A stretch of DNA of 64,000 bases from Eledone cirrhosa (GCA_964016885.1 OZ024743.1:180314759-180378758); one strand, 5' to 3'; shown: positions 10,455-21,404, counted from the first letter of the stretch. The notes: generated by a model from the sequence alone, not told the origin. A program made the numbers and translations.

Positions 10455-10905
10455 CCTGATTGTTATCTATTGCAAAATCTATTTATGTATATTATATTGC
10501 AAAATCTATTTTATGAACATGACAAATTAATTTATAAATCCGCCTGCGTAATCCTGATAGATGATATTTGAAACGCCAGTTGATTTTAAAAGCAAATCAC
10601 TACAGGCGCCATTTGCATGGAAGTCAGCAATTAACTAGGGATTTAAAGCAGGACAACAAATATATCATTCATATCTTATCGATACAGATGTCAAATGCCG
10701 ACAAGTTTCAGTCTTATTAGAACTTTTCAGTGATACATAGAATTATGGGCTACTGAAATATTAATAAATGAAATACAAGCGGCCTGCGCATGGGCCCCAT
10801 TTGCTCATAATAGTGAGAGATGAGGAGAGTGAGAGAGGCGGAGGTAGTGACTATTCCAGCATTGCTGATGTGTTTTGTAGATTAAAGGTTAGGTGATTAC
10901 AATAA
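10455..10905 (+). repeat. Unclassified ~450-bp dispersed repeat, copy B
   Basis: Inverted partner of 3764-4226. It begins 'ttgcaaaatctatttatgta' and ends near 'gattacaataat'. Copy B has about ten extra bases after 'cgccagtt' relative to copy A and lacks some of the TA-rich parts. No coding frame and no known structural motif. Confidence 0.7.
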
Positions 10906-11027
10906 TAACAGCAAATATAGACTTCAAAGAGAAAGTGTAGAGTCGTTAGAACGTCAAATATGCTTTATGGTATTCGTTGCAGCTTTTGTCTCTCCCGTGG
11001 TCAACTTTGTCATTCATTATTTCGAGG

Positions 11028-11210
11028 GCAGTGTATTGGCAGTATCGGTAGAGGATTGGACGCCATGCTTTCTAGCATAGTTATGTCCCTTTACAGTCTG
11101 AGTTTAAATCCCGCCGAGGTTAACTTTGCCTTTCATCATTACGGGGTCGATGAAATAAAGTAGCAGTAATGTACTGGGTAATTGCTGGCCTTGTGCCTAA
11201 AGTAGAAACA
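11028..11210 (+). mobile_element. tRNA-derived cephalopod SINE with 12-bp target duplication
   Basis: Starts after 'attatttcgagg' (11016-11027), which is repeated at 11211-11222 and is the likely target-site duplication. The head 'ttggcagtatcggtagagga', B box 'gagtttaaatcccgcc' and tail 'cctaaagtagaaacaa' match the family. Confidence 0.85.
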
Positions 11211-11222
11211 ATTATTTCGAGG

Positions 11223-11587
11223 TCGGTCCATTACCAGTCCATTACTGGTGAGGGGGGGGGGGGCAATTCTTGCTCTACATTTCTTTCTCACTTCCTCTCG
11301 CTCTCTCTCTGTCCCTTTCTCTCATTTTCTACTTCTCCAGAAGAAAGTTGTTGTCTTTTTCATTATCTCTCCCTCACACTCTCACACTTTATCTCACTTT
11401 ATCTTAACCTGGTAGAAATTTGCTGTCTTTCTCTCTTTCTCTCTCTCTCTCACACACACTCTCAATCCTTCTCTAGAAGAAATCTGCTGTGTTCCGAGCT
11501 GGAGAGGCATGGGCCTCACCAGATTTACAATGTTCAGGAAACGCCGTATACGGTTCTTCTATGAGTCTAACAGGAGTTACGAGATAA
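11223..11587. other. Poly-G, CT-rich tract and a module shared with 27.9 kb
   Basis: A run of 12 G sits at 11252-11263. 11270-11470 is CT-rich and imperfect. 11474-11580, from 'gaagaaatctgctgtg' to 'aggagttacgaga', resembles 27940-28050, which also follows a CT-rich tract. This is probably part of a dispersed repeat. The 131-codon frame through it is low-complexity and not convincing as a gene. Confidence 0.5.
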
Positions 11588-11958
11588 CACCGTGTAACAA
11601 AAAAAAATTTTCTCTGTTCCTGGCTTGTAATCACCTTTTTTTGTGTTGCTTAGGTCCCAAATAAATTTTAAAAAAGTGCTATTAAACAGTTAAAAATTTG
11701 GGTTTGTAAAAATTCTAAGCTATTCACTAGAATTATTTGTATGCTGGATTTTACGTTGTATGCAAGTTTAATTTGCTTATGTTAAATGATTTTTTTTATA
11801 TATGTTAAAATTATAAAATAAAGAGTAATACCTAAAGAAAATTATAAAAGTGCAATAAAGTATAAAATTGTTAAAAAGTGGATTAAAGAGAATTATTGAT
11901 ACTGGATGTTCGCACCCTGAATAAAGGGTAAGTTGTGTTTTAAGCATTCGTCTCCAGG

Positions 11959-12975
11959 ATGAAGCAGTGGAACTTGGTCAAGGAGGAAGTGCAGGTGACT
12001 AGTCAGAGAAGTCGACACGAACCTTTCTCAGGCTTTTACACTCTTAGGGATGGCCTCTGCTTTTGACATGACGTGCCTGGACTGTTTGACGTTATTGGGG
12101 TGCCGTTTGTGCCCAATGAGTGGCGGCTATTTATAGACAGCTCCACCACAAGTTTGAAGGCTGTCTTCCTCCACAATGGAAACAAGTTCCCGACACTGCC
12201 CCTAGCTCATTCAGTCTGCCTGAAGGAAGATTACTACAGTGTGAAAGTCCTCTTGGAAGCTCTGCAATACAACCAGTACAATTGGGAAATCATTGGAGAC
12301 TTCAAGGTGGTGGCTTTCCTGCTTGGACTCCAAGGAGACTTTATCAAATTTCAATGCTTCCTCTGCCTTTGGGACAGCAGAGCCACCTCTGACCACTACA
12401 AAAGGAAGAACTGGGAGCAGCGAACAGAATTTATAGTTGGGACCCGGAACGTCATGTGGGAGTCACTGGTTGATCCCAGGATTGTGCTCATGCTGCCACT
12501 GCACATTAAGTTGGGGGTTGATGAAGCAGTTTGTGAAGGCTCTCAACCAAGAATCAGTCGCTTTTAAGTACCTTCTTGAGTTCTTCCCCAAGTTATCTGA
12601 GGCCAAATCAAAGGTGGAATTTTTGTTGGACCTCAGATAAAGAAGATGTTTGATTCTACCGAGTTCTCCAATAAGCTCAATAGGGTTGAGAGAACAGCAT
12701 GGAACTGTTTCAAGGCAGTTGTTAGAGGCTTCTTGTGCAACTACAGAGCTGAAAACTACCAGTAACTGGTGCAGGATCTTTTAAAGGCTATTGGCGCCAT
12801 GGGATGCAGGATGTCGCTTAAACTCCATATGCTGGACGCTCACCTGGAAAACTTCAAGGACAATATGGGCGCCTACTCAGAAGAACAAGGCGAACAATTC
12901 CACCAAGATGTGATAGAGCGGAGGTACCAGGGCCACTACAATGAAAACATGATGGGGACTATATCTTGGGGCTAG
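11959..12975 (+). pseudogene. Broken transposon-type ORF, function unassigned
   Basis: A once continuous protein of about 340 residues can be read with shifts. It starts 'MKQWNLVKEEVQVTSQ' at 11959, meets a TGA at 12064-12066 (likely a former Cys), then runs 'PNEWRLFIDSSTTSLKAVFLHN', 'WEIIGDFKVVAFLLGLQGDF' and 'QCFLCLWDSRATSDHY'. After 'LPLHIKLG' near 12515 it slips to another frame as 'MKQFVKALNQESVAFKYL', stops at about 12640, and resumes from about 12641 to 12975 with one more stop (TAA near 12764), ending 'MSLKLHMLDAHLENFKDNMG' and 'EEQGEQFHQDVIERRYQGHY'. I recognise the general pattern as a protein family scattered through many animal genomes as multi-copy, transposon-like ORFs, but cannot name it. 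The Cys pair 'CFLC' and the C-terminal His/Asp/Glu cluster are the most conserved-looking parts. Confidence 0.6.
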
Positions 12976-13072
12976 TGCGGGAATGCGACCTGGATTACAA
13001 CTGCAAATCCAGGAAATCCAGTCATTTCTGACGTGTATAAGTTGCTTTATAAGTGTTATTTATTTTTACTTG

Positions 13073-13253
13073 GGTGGATTGGCAGTATCGGTAGAGGGTC
13101 AGACGCTATGCTTTCCAGCATAGTTACGTCCCTTTACAATCTGAGTTCAAATCCCGCCGAGGTTGACTTTGCCTTTCATCCTTACGGGGTCGATAAAATA
13201 AAGTACCAGTAATGCACTGGGTAATTGCTGGCCTTGTGCCTACAGTAGAAACA
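13073..13253 (+). mobile_element. tRNA-derived SINE nested in the DNA transposon, 18-bp target duplication
   Basis: Head 'ggtggattggcagtatcggt', B box 'gagttcaaatcccgcc', tail 'tacagtagaaaca'. The flanks 13055-13072 and 13254-13271 are identical: 'gttatttatttttacttg'. It is therefore a clean retrotransposition event and postdates the host transposon. Confidence 0.93.
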
Positions 13254-13510
13254 GTTATTTATTTTTACTTGTTTGCAAGATAAGCTTGTGTAATAAAATA
13301 AATATATACTCTGTTGATTTTAATTATATGAACTGGTAAATTTAAAAAAAATGTTTTTTTTCTTGAAAAATATGAAAATTTCGAAATAGCAAACTACTGA
13401 CCACAAACCCAAACTTCTAATTAAATAATAGTGTTTCTTTATAATAATGGGATATAGCAAACCAAGAAATGACACTTAGAACCGGGGAACAAATAATATA
13501 TTACACGGTG

Positions 13511-13927
13511 TAATCACATCATTACAATAAAGGAAATACTATGTTGTAATAAAACAAACATATTTCTAAAAATAATTACTAATATAGTTTACATAATACT
13601 AGGTTATATATATAGACAATGGGTATTTTCTAATTGTATTAGAATAGAAAAATAAGAGAACGGTTTTCTTCCGGAGTTTCACTGTTAGTAAAAGTTAACA
13701 GCTGTTATATTCCTGTTTACCTAAAATTGTAGCAAAATACATCCGCGATTGCTAACCTATATTCCAGGTTGCTGGTTCTAAATATATTTTCTGTTTCATT
13801 AAAGAAAGTTATGAAATAATTCTCCATCACTTTTTTCAGGCATAATTACTGTGCATATGTTTCAAATATAAACTGATAAGCTGTTCAAATTATTTGGCAT
13901 ATTAACAAAATTTCAAGAAATTTATGC
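13511..13927. other. AT-rich sequence, nothing recognised
   Basis: No frame, repeat pairing or motif stands out in this stretch. Confidence 0.6.
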
Positions 13928-13987
13928 TTGTTACTAAATCGATATATTTATGTATTTTGTACTAGCGTTATTATTGAGCTGCTGCTG

Positions 13988-14018
<31 letters not shown>

Positions 14019-14293
14019 GTCCACTTAATCTTTGGTGTATCGTGGGGACAGAGACCTCAAAAACGCCTTCCAGTGGGTCCTGTCAGAAGCAACTATTTCT
14101 AATTAATACGGCTAGATCTCCAAACGAGTCCAACCATATTCCTTTTAATCTACCTCTAGGTTTCATGCAAGCTTATTTAGCCCGCAAAATCTGCCCAACG
14201 ATTCTAACTTTATACGACGCCATCAAATCACATGTTGATATACGTAGAAAAGTATTCATATTTCTTCTAGATAGTTTCTTGAAATTAGAATAA
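13928..14293 (+). CDS. Unrecognised 121-codon frame with poly-Leu microsatellite
   Basis: The first part is a (CTA/ACT)n microsatellite (13978-14015) read as poly-Leu, so only about 85 codons after it are informative. These include 'LGFMQAYLARKICPTILTLY' and 'IRRKVFIFLLDSFLKLE'. I do not recognise it. The non-microsatellite part may be a dispersed repeat; no start, splice or partner supports a gene. Confidence 0.2.
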
Positions 14294-14772
14294 GCTACAA
14301 ATTACATAATTTACCTAGTTTAGCAAATATCTAGTCATTTTCGTTAAATGGAAAAAAACAAAACCATCATCGTTAAATTTAGACTGAATCAATAAAATAT
14401 GTTTAAAAATACAAGTAAAAAAATATTTAAGTTCCAGAATGTTAATAATCTGCAATGTATTTCAAAACTAATAACGCATGTAAGCAGACAATCCAAAAAT
14501 AGTAGAAAATATATGGGTTAGGTTACGGTTATCATTTTAATAGTTAATGGAACCAGATAAATATTGTCATTCCTAGAATCTTCGGGGAATCCTAAAAATA
14601 CTCAGACTGTGATGATGTAAGAACAAATTAATACTATATGATATTAAACAAATTTATCATACATAATGCTTTCTGAGCTTCTGATTTCGGCACATGACCA
14701 ACGAATTTTGGCGAGGAAAAAGTCGATAAAATTGACCCAAGTGCATTACTAGTACTTTATTTTATCTACTTC
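14294..14772. other. AT-rich sequence with a SINE scrap at its end
   Basis: Nothing is seen to about 14700. 14709-14768 (minus strand) resembles the SINE body ('gataaaataaagtactagta' read in reverse) and is a truncated, diverged copy. Confidence 0.5.
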
Positions 14773-14788
14773 GTAAATTATACATAAT

Positions 14789-14972
14789 TGTTCTACTTTT
14801 TGGCACAAGGCCAGCAATTACCCAGTGCATTACTGGTACTTTATTTTATCGACCCCGTAAGGATGAAAGGCAAAGTTAACCTCGGCGGGATTTGAACTCA
14901 GACCATAAAAGGCCGTAACTCTTTGCTGTACAGCATGGCGTCTGACCCTCTACCGATACTGCCAATCCACCT
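14789..14972 (-). mobile_element. tRNA-derived SINE, minus strand, 16-bp target duplication
   Basis: The minus strand reads head, B box and tail as in the other copies. 'gtaaattatacataat' occurs at 14773-14788 and 14973-14988 and is the target duplication. Confidence 0.92.
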
Positions 14973-14988
14973 GTAAATTATACATAAT

Positions 14989-15984
14989 GACATGAAGACA
15001 CTCTTTCGTCATCAGCCATTTACAAATCTCTGATGCTTTACATATACGCAAGTTATCCCTCGATATCAATAACATGATAAAATATATAGACAGAAATGAT
15101 TGATATTGTCTAGCCATCTCCATATGTAATATTATGAGACTGTTTCATGACGAATATATTTCTTTATATCGTGTCTACTATTATAAGTATTGAAAATAGT
15201 TAATATCTCATTATTTCATCAAGAAACTTCCTGCGAAAGCCTCTGTGATTTATCGCTACTGGAAGCATTATATTGATGCGTTCGTCTGTGGAAAAATTTG
15301 ATCATTTCTTCTTCAGGAAAAATGGGCAATACATTTCAGGACCTCCAAAAGTGATATGTAGATGGGTGTCTGTAGGAAAAAAGGGGACAGGAAAGGAATC
15401 CCAGATAGTTAGAGTATTGCGTATAGATAGAGTATGGGTGTTGGTGAACTAATTTATGTGGGGTGCTAGAGATGAAGAATAGCATGAGTCACAGAAGGAC
15501 GGGTAGTTCAGAAAATTATAAGAGTGATAGGGTTTAATCATGTTTACAATTAAATCTTTGATGTGTTCTTTTGAATAATATCTTGACAGTTTTGAAGTTT
15601 CGAAGAATAGCCATTGTACCTTTCTACAGGTATAAGTAATACACCGAAGTTAAGCCTACTTAAACTTATTTGAGACTATTCAGGATCTAGAGGCGGCTAA
15701 TAAATGATAAATATAAATCCAGATCAGATATTATAAGAAATATTCTGATAGTATCAAATAAGAAACGGAATATATTGTACTTGCTGAATTTCGTCGATAG
15801 AATATTCTTTAAGTATGCTGGAGCACAAGAGTCAAGGGCTTTTTAGTTAATTATATCGACTTCAATGATATATCTGGTATGTGTTTTAGCAAAATTCTCA
15901 GAAACGGTGTAAACGCGGAAAACTCGATTTTTTTGCCTGGCGTAAGAGTTACGTTTATACTACGTATATATTAACTTATGCATA
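14989..15984. other. AT-rich sequence without recognised features
   Basis: About 1 kb with no repeat pairing in the window, no long frame and no RNA gene. Confidence 0.6.
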
Positions 15985-15996
15985 CACATATACACA

Positions 15997-16000
15997 CACG

Positions 16001-16071
<71 letters not shown>

Positions 16072-16077
16072 ACACAC
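15997..16077. repeat. (CT)n microsatellite
   Basis: Uninterrupted CT dinucleotides over about 70 bp, then 'ttctcacacacaaacac'. The 78-codon Ser/Leu-rich frame is a by-product. Confidence 0.95.
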
Positions 16078-16499
16078 AAACACAATCAAACATTTCTTCC
16101 TCTACTTTCTACATAATACGTCAGAAATGTTCCTATATTTCTTTTTCTCGTTTTCAATATTTTTACTCTCTCTCCAATTTTATCACAATTTGTTTCCTTT
16201 TCGTTTCTTTCTGAAGTTAGGTTAATGTCCGAAACATTAAAGCTTCTTTTATGATGCATTTAACATGCTAAAACGTTTTATTATAGTCTTATGATAAAGG
16301 GTGTTTAAACCCGAAATATTAGGACATGTAAATGAAATAAAAGGTGACACACCAACAACTTTGTTGCCTTCAATTTATTCTGAAATCTACCTTCAAATAA
16401 CATACTGCTTTATACACTAACACAATGCTGCAAGCAAATTACAACAGCCTCTGATACTAAAAGAATATTTATCGTTGTTCTGCATCATTTTGAGTTGCA
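16078..16499. other. AT-rich sequence, no gene seen
   Basis: The stretch contains 'gtccgaaacattaaagc' (16227-) and 'acccgaaatattaggac' (16309-), short similar strings that often occur near mobile-element ends. Not enough to classify. Confidence 0.4.
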
Positions 16500-16688
16500 G
16501 CGGATTGGCAGTATTGGTAGAGCGTCCGACAACAGGCTTTGTAACATAGAGTTACGGCACTTTCCATTCTGAGTTCAAATCCCGCCGAGGTTAACTTTGC
16601 ATTTCATCCTTAGGGGTCGATAAAATAAAGTACCAGTAATGCACTTGGTATTTGCTGGCCTTGTGCCAAACGTAGAAACCATTATTTC
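16500..16688 (+). mobile_element. tRNA-derived SINE
   Basis: Head 'cggattggcagtattggtag', B box 'gagttcaaatcccgcc', body with 'gataaaataaagtaccagta' and tail 'aacgtagaaaccattattt'. No clear target duplication was found. Confidence 0.85.
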
Positions 16689-17302
16689 TGGGTTGCCGAT
16701 TTATGTTTGGTGTGCGTTACTTACAAATATATATTTATGGAGGAAACTTGTTGAATTCACAATTGACTAGAATTTAAAATATATATATACCCCAGATTGT
16801 GCTACCATTACACCAACACATTACCCATCTCCTTCCATTCACAGTTGTGGGTTCGACTCCTATGTACGTCAATACTCATCTTTTTCCATTTCTTGGAAGA
16901 TTTTAAACTCCACTATCAGGCTAAAATTTCTTTAGTAAAAGATTACGGCGAAAGCTTATATATATATATATATTCTGCTGAGGATTAAAATCCAACCGTG
17001 ACCATCTCCACTGAAAGTTTTCATGAAATAGTCTTTTAAGACTATACAGAGCATTTGATGTTATTCCAAATTGAAGGATAAATGTTTTAAACTTTATTTT
17101 ATAATGAGTTAAAGGTCTATTGATTTTTCCCTGGATTTCACTAAATTCTGTGGATGAATTTGTATCCTGATTCTCTTTTGAGATGAGTTTGAATTATTTT
17201 TCATAAATCTTACGTTAACTACTTTTCCCATCTTGACGTTATAGTCGCATATATGTTATAGAATACTATTAGCTTCTCGCTAAAACAATCTCTATACCTC
17301 TC

Positions 17303-17342
<40 letters not shown>
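16689..17342. other. AT-rich sequence and TA microsatellite
   Basis: (TA)n lies at about 17307-17342. The remainder has no recognised feature. Confidence 0.6.
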
Positions 17343-17346
<4 letters not shown>

Positions 17347-17412
17347 TTTTGGTTGACAGCTGAGAGAAAAGAGTACTCAATACCGAAGTAGAGTTTTGAT
17401 ATTCATTTTATT
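17343..17412 (-). repeat. Short dispersed repeat shared with 34.4 kb
   Basis: On the minus strand this reads 'cttcggtattgagtactct' followed by 'tcagctgtcaaccaaa', matching 34397-34442 on the plus strand. A dispersed-element end. Confidence 0.6.
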
Positions 17413-17445
17413 TCGCCTGTTTTTCATAGGGTCATCATATATAAC

Positions 17446-17509
17446 GTAGTAGTAGCAGTAGTAGTAGTAGTAGTAGTAGTAGTAGCAGCAGCTGTATTAT
17501 TATTATTAT

Positions 17510-17590
<81 letters not shown>

Positions 17591-17614
17591 CAGCAGCAGT
17601 AGTAGTAGTAGTAC

Positions 17615-17673
<59 letters not shown>

Positions 17674-17675
17674 TC
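17446..17675. repeat. (AGT)n trinucleotide array
   Basis: About 230 bp of AGT/GTA repeats with interruptions (cagcag, attatt). It translates to poly-Thr or poly-Leu on the minus strand, which explains the two low-complexity frames here. Confidence 0.95.
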
Positions 17676-18010
17676 AATATACAGCAATAGTATGGTAATA
17701 TGTCAGGTTGTAATTAGAAATGTCTCAAATTTCAGAGTTGGTTTTCCCTACAATCAATAATGTAGCAAAGCGAATATAAGATTGGAAAGTTGACTCTGCT
17801 TATTTTTATTGCTACTTCTTTTGTTTCGCTCTCGGTGAAATCTAGCTTGATGTAAAGAGCGGAAAATGTTATATTCTGGTTGATTAAAATTGGCGATAAG
17901 ATAAGTAAGTTGCCAACTTTTTGTATGGTCTCCTGAACAATTATATTGACAGAAGAGACTCACAACTGTAACGTTACACAAGTGCAACTTTTGTAAGTTT
18001 TAACCACATT
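17676..18010. other. No recognised feature
   Basis: AT-rich DNA. The 77-codon minus frame at 17754-17987 shows no known pattern. Confidence 0.5.
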
Positions 18011-18048
18011 TCATATGATCAACGTTTATAGGATTGTGTGTAGGACTG

Positions 18049-18126
<78 letters not shown>

Positions 18127-18138
18127 GTGTTTGTTTGT

Positions 18139-18169
<31 letters not shown>

Positions 18170-18179
18170 CCATCTAGTT

Positions 18180-18210
<31 letters not shown>

Positions 18211-18288
18211 CATCTAGTTTATGTGTGTGATTTCTTCTGTTCAATGTTTATAGGATTGTGTGTATGACTGGCTCTCTGTGTGTATATA

Positions 18289-18319
<31 letters not shown>

Positions 18320-18444
18320 GTGTGTGTGCCATCTGGCGTATGCGTGCGTTAGTGTGCGCCATATAGTTTATGTGTGTGTTTTCATATAATCAACGTTTAT
18401 AGGATTGTGTGTAGGACTGGCTCTCTGTGTGTGTGCGGGGTGTC

Positions 18445-18498
<54 letters not shown>

Positions 18499-18560
18499 TG
18501 TGTGTCATCCAGTGTATCATCCAGTGTATGTGTGTATGTGTCTGTGTATCATCTAGTTTA
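18011..18560. repeat. Three tandem units carrying (TG)n tracts
   Basis: The phrase 'cgtttataggattgtgtgta' and close variants start at about 18022, 18246 and 18395. Each is followed by 'ggactg' or similar, a (TG)n tract, and a 'catctagtttatgtgtgtg'-type end. So this is a complex tandem repeat of ~150-220 bp units whose TG parts vary in length, not one plain microsatellite. Confidence 0.75.
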
Positions 18561-19072
18561 TGTGTGTATGCGTGAGCTTTGTCGTTATATAGGGAGAACG
18601 AAAAAATAGGGAGTGATATTGGAAAGGCAGAGATAGAAAGAATGTGTGGGTTAGATGGATAGAAATATTCATCAGTATTATCATCATCGTGCTAATTATC
18701 AACGTTAATAATTGTACTTCTCCATTTGTCCCTATCCAGCACGGGTTCTGCGAGTTCATTCTTTCTAGTATTCGTCGTTTTACAAACCCACACCAGAAAC
18801 TTATCATAAAGCCGCCCTCTTGATGTTCTACCACGTGTGGGTTGCCTTAGCACTAACTAGTGTAATGTCTATATCTGATATATTCACCATACCTGACCTA
18901 TAAGACCATTTCTCTGATATTATAGTCCTACATGTATATATAAACGCGGGATAGTCACAATTGAAACAGCTTTTATCATAGTTTTACTTATTCAGGGATA
19001 ATACAGACCAAACAATCAAAAAGAGAAAAAAAAGAGCGATTAAGAGAAAGGAGAGATAGAAAAACAAGGTAA

Positions 19073-19117
<45 letters not shown>

Positions 19118-19267
19118 AAGAAAGTTAGATAAAAGAACTAGGATGAGTGAGAGAGAAATAAAGAAAGATAGATATAGGGGAAGAATGAGGAAATGAAATA
19201 CGACTGAGAAACTTAGAGAATAATTGATTTGTTTATTTCAGTATATTTACATACACATCTAATTTTT
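18561..19267. other. Mixed sequence with (AG)n
   Basis: (AG)n lies at 19076-19115 in a purine-rich stretch (19020-19190). The rest shows no gene. Confidence 0.6.
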
Positions 19268-19592
19268 ATATAAAGAGGAAAGTCCACCAGATTGCTTGGT
19301 CACTAATGCCCGTGGGATGCACCGAGAATGTTCTCCGAGGCACAAGTCTGGGCGAGGTGTGTTTGTCAAAGAGCAACAGTTACTCGTGCATAACAGTCTC
19401 CCCTCTCCACACCACTGATGTGAAAGGCAATGGCCGATACAGCTTGGAACCAGTGACGTCGCAACTCATTTCTACAGTTGAGTGAACTGGAGCAACGCGA
19501 AATAAAGTGCCTTGCTCAAGGACACAAAAAACTGCCTGGTACGGGAATCGAATGCACAACCTTGCCCAATTCTCTAACTACTAAGCCACGAG
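19268..19592 (-). mobile_element. tRNA-derived SINE of a second family
   Basis: On the minus strand the head reads 'gtggcttagtagttagagaa' (A-box-like) and then 'gtgcattcgattcccgta' (B-box-like) within about 60 bp. It is followed by 'cctgagcaaggcact'-like sequence (read on plus as 'gtgccttgctcaaggacac'). A 250-bp body follows. The tRNA-like head and length fit a SINE; the family name is not certain. Confidence 0.6.
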
Positions 19593-19795
19593 CTATCAAA
19601 ATTCATATATATATTTATTTATATAGGCAGCTAAATGTTCTGGTTCTTTCAAAACTTAATAAGCTAATAGATTTTTATGTGTATCGGTGAATAAAATATA
19701 TTAAGAATATTGAATATTCAAATATTGAGATATATATTTACATTACATTAATAGCGGAATTTTCTTAAATAAACAATGTCAAGTTATATTTTTAT

Positions 19796-19796
<1 letters not shown>
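19593..19796. other. AT-rich, no gene
   Basis: Nothing recognised. Confidence 0.5.
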
Positions 19797-19863
<67 letters not shown>

Positions 19864-19896
19864 ACACACACACACACTCACACACACGCACACACG

Positions 19897-19931
<35 letters not shown>

Positions 19932-19952
19932 CACACACATATATATATATAA
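19797..19952. repeat. (CA)n microsatellite with short (TA)n
   Basis: CA dinucleotides with a few interruptions over about 135 bp, ending in 'atatatatata'. Confidence 0.95.
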
Positions 19953-20136
19953 TCAAAGAGGGTTTGGTAAGATACCAGGTGGACCATAACGCACCAGAGT
20001 AATGCCGTGGGTAATATGAAAAAAGTCAGGACCCCAACGGCTGAGCTCCGGCCGTTATATATATGTATATAAAGTAGAAACAATTATTATTTAAAGTAGA
20101 AACAGTTATATATATGTATATATTGATATCAATATT
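19953..20136. other. Short repeat scraps, including SINE tails
   Basis: Two copies of 'aaagtagaaacaattatt'/'aaagtagaaacagttata' (20080-20112) are SINE tail scraps. 'aacggctgagctccggccgtt' at 20037-20057 is a small hairpin. Confidence 0.4.
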
Positions 20137-20285
20137 TGGATTGGCAGGCTCATTAGAGTATCGAACAAGATGCTATGACTAGTCGTTTTAGAGGTTTTTC
20201 GTTCTATGCTCACATACCGGTAAGGCTAACCTTGTCTTTCACCGTTCTCTGTGTCGATAAACTAACATAGTGGTGTTGATGTCAT
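20137..20285 (+). mobile_element. Diverged SINE copy
   Basis: It starts 'ttggattggcaggctcatta' and continues with a body containing 'aggctaaccttgtctttca' and 'gtcgataaac'. The order matches the main SINE family but many positions differ; the tail is lost. Confidence 0.55.
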
Positions 20286-20558
20286 CAAAGGTGACACCTA
20301 TCTTTCCCTACCACCAATTAAATGTATCTTAATTAGGAAACGTTCGTGACAGTTTTCACCGTAACATAACAAAATCGTACACATATTGAGGTCAATATGT
20401 TTTACTATAGTAAATGTAAAATACCTTTAACACTTGAGTCGTAAGGCATACATCATAACTCATGGTGTGTGTTCGGCATTGGAAACCTGACGAAACCTGT
20501 CCCTTTTCACGCCGAAGAACACCCGATTTCTTCCATATATATATATATATATATATAT
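20286..20558. other. No gene; TA microsatellite at the end
   Basis: (TA)n at 20535-20558. No other feature seen. Confidence 0.5.
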
Positions 20559-20802
20559 AGAAGTGGTTACACAACAGCTAGTTCACCATACCGAGAACAA
20601 TTGTTTCACCTTAGCGGATCCTCAGTTCGTAATGAACATGGTTATACGTATATACCATGCCCATTACGAGCTGAGGATCCGCTAAGGTGAAACAATTGTT
20701 CTCGGTATGGTGAACTAGCTGTTGTGTAACCACTTCTATCTAACTCGTCCCATGGACTGAGTGCTCTACCACTACGGATATTACCATCGAGTGTTCTACC
20801 AC

Positions 20803-20805
<3 letters not shown>
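20559..20805. repeat. Palindromic repeat with tRNA-like flank, copy 1
   Basis: 20559-20647 and 20649-20737 are near-perfect reverse complements, starting 'agaagtggttacacaacagc'. The adjoining 20738-20805 reads on the minus strand 'gtggtagagcactcagtcc' and, once more, 'gtggtagaacactcgatgg', both resembling a tRNA A box. A second copy with the same flank is at 26242-26402. Both sit inside TA repeats. A snap-back, possibly tRNA-derived non-autonomous element is likely. Confidence 0.75.
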
Positions 20806-20833
<28 letters not shown>

Positions 20834-20884
20834 GAAAGAGTGTGGATGAGAAACTAATGAAAAAGAATAATCGACTTGTACATT

Positions 20885-21015
20885 ATTTATTGATCTAGAA
20901 AAGATAAAAGGCAAGCTGGACTACGACAGGATTTTGAACTCAGAGCGTTGTGAGCTGGAACAAATACCGAGAAACCTTTTAATCTCACGTTCCTAACAAC
21001 CGTGCCAATTCGCCA
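20885..21015 (-). mobile_element. Diverged SINE copy, minus strand
   Basis: The minus strand reads 'ggcgaattggcacggttgtt', later 'ctgagttcaaaatcctg' (B box) and 'cttgccttttatctttt'. Order and spacing match the SINE family. Confidence 0.6.
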
Positions 21016-21404
21016 TATAATATAATCGGCCACAAAATATGTGGCGTTCTGCCAATGTTACAACTCATTTAATTACTTCTCTTAGAGCATGATTTCATAT
21101 CGCATCAAGATAGAGGTGGAATATTTGCCTTTTATCCATGTGAGAAGTGAGGAAATAAATATGTTTATTAGTGGTGCTTATTTCATAGACATATTTCGTC
21201 CTTATCACGTGCTTTTATTGCATACATGCGGCGGTCACACAACTTCTCAGAGAGTCACAGGGACACCGTATTGACATACTGCGTTTATAAGCCATGTTTA
21301 CACCTGGTGAAGCCCATCACCTCTCCAGGTCTGAATACAACAGATTTCTTCCAAAAAAAAAGATAGAGAGTGAGAGAATGGAAGTTAGAAAGAGATATAG
21401 AGGA
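21016..21404. other. No recognised feature
   Basis: A short A-rich run lies at 21352-21362. No gene is seen. Confidence 0.5.

Larger units (their letters stand above)
11588..13510 (+). mobile_element. Decayed DNA transposon with 10-bp terminal inverted repeats
   Basis: The left end 'caccgtgtaa' (11588-11597) and right end 'ttacacggtg' (13501-13510) are perfect inverted repeats. Subterminal 'tgttcctgg' (left) and its counterpart 'ccggggaaca' (right) are also inverted. Flanks give a possible 3-bp duplication 'taa'. Between the ends lies the broken ORF at 11959-12980 and a SINE inserted later at 13073-13253. Superfamily not assigned; the short flank match is weak evidence alone, but the placement around a transposon-like ORF supports it. 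Confidence 0.6.

Noticed and set aside
12120..12392. Second plus-strand frame in the transposon ORF
   Set aside because: Alternative frame of the clearly family-like reading at 11959-12560.
16840..16870. tRNA gene (B-box-like 'gggttcgactcc')
   Set aside because: No A box at the right distance on the same strand and no cloverleaf could be drawn; an A-box-like string nearby is on the opposite strand.
17424..17687. Poly-Thr and poly-Leu proteins
   Set aside because: Translation of an (AGT)n microsatellite.
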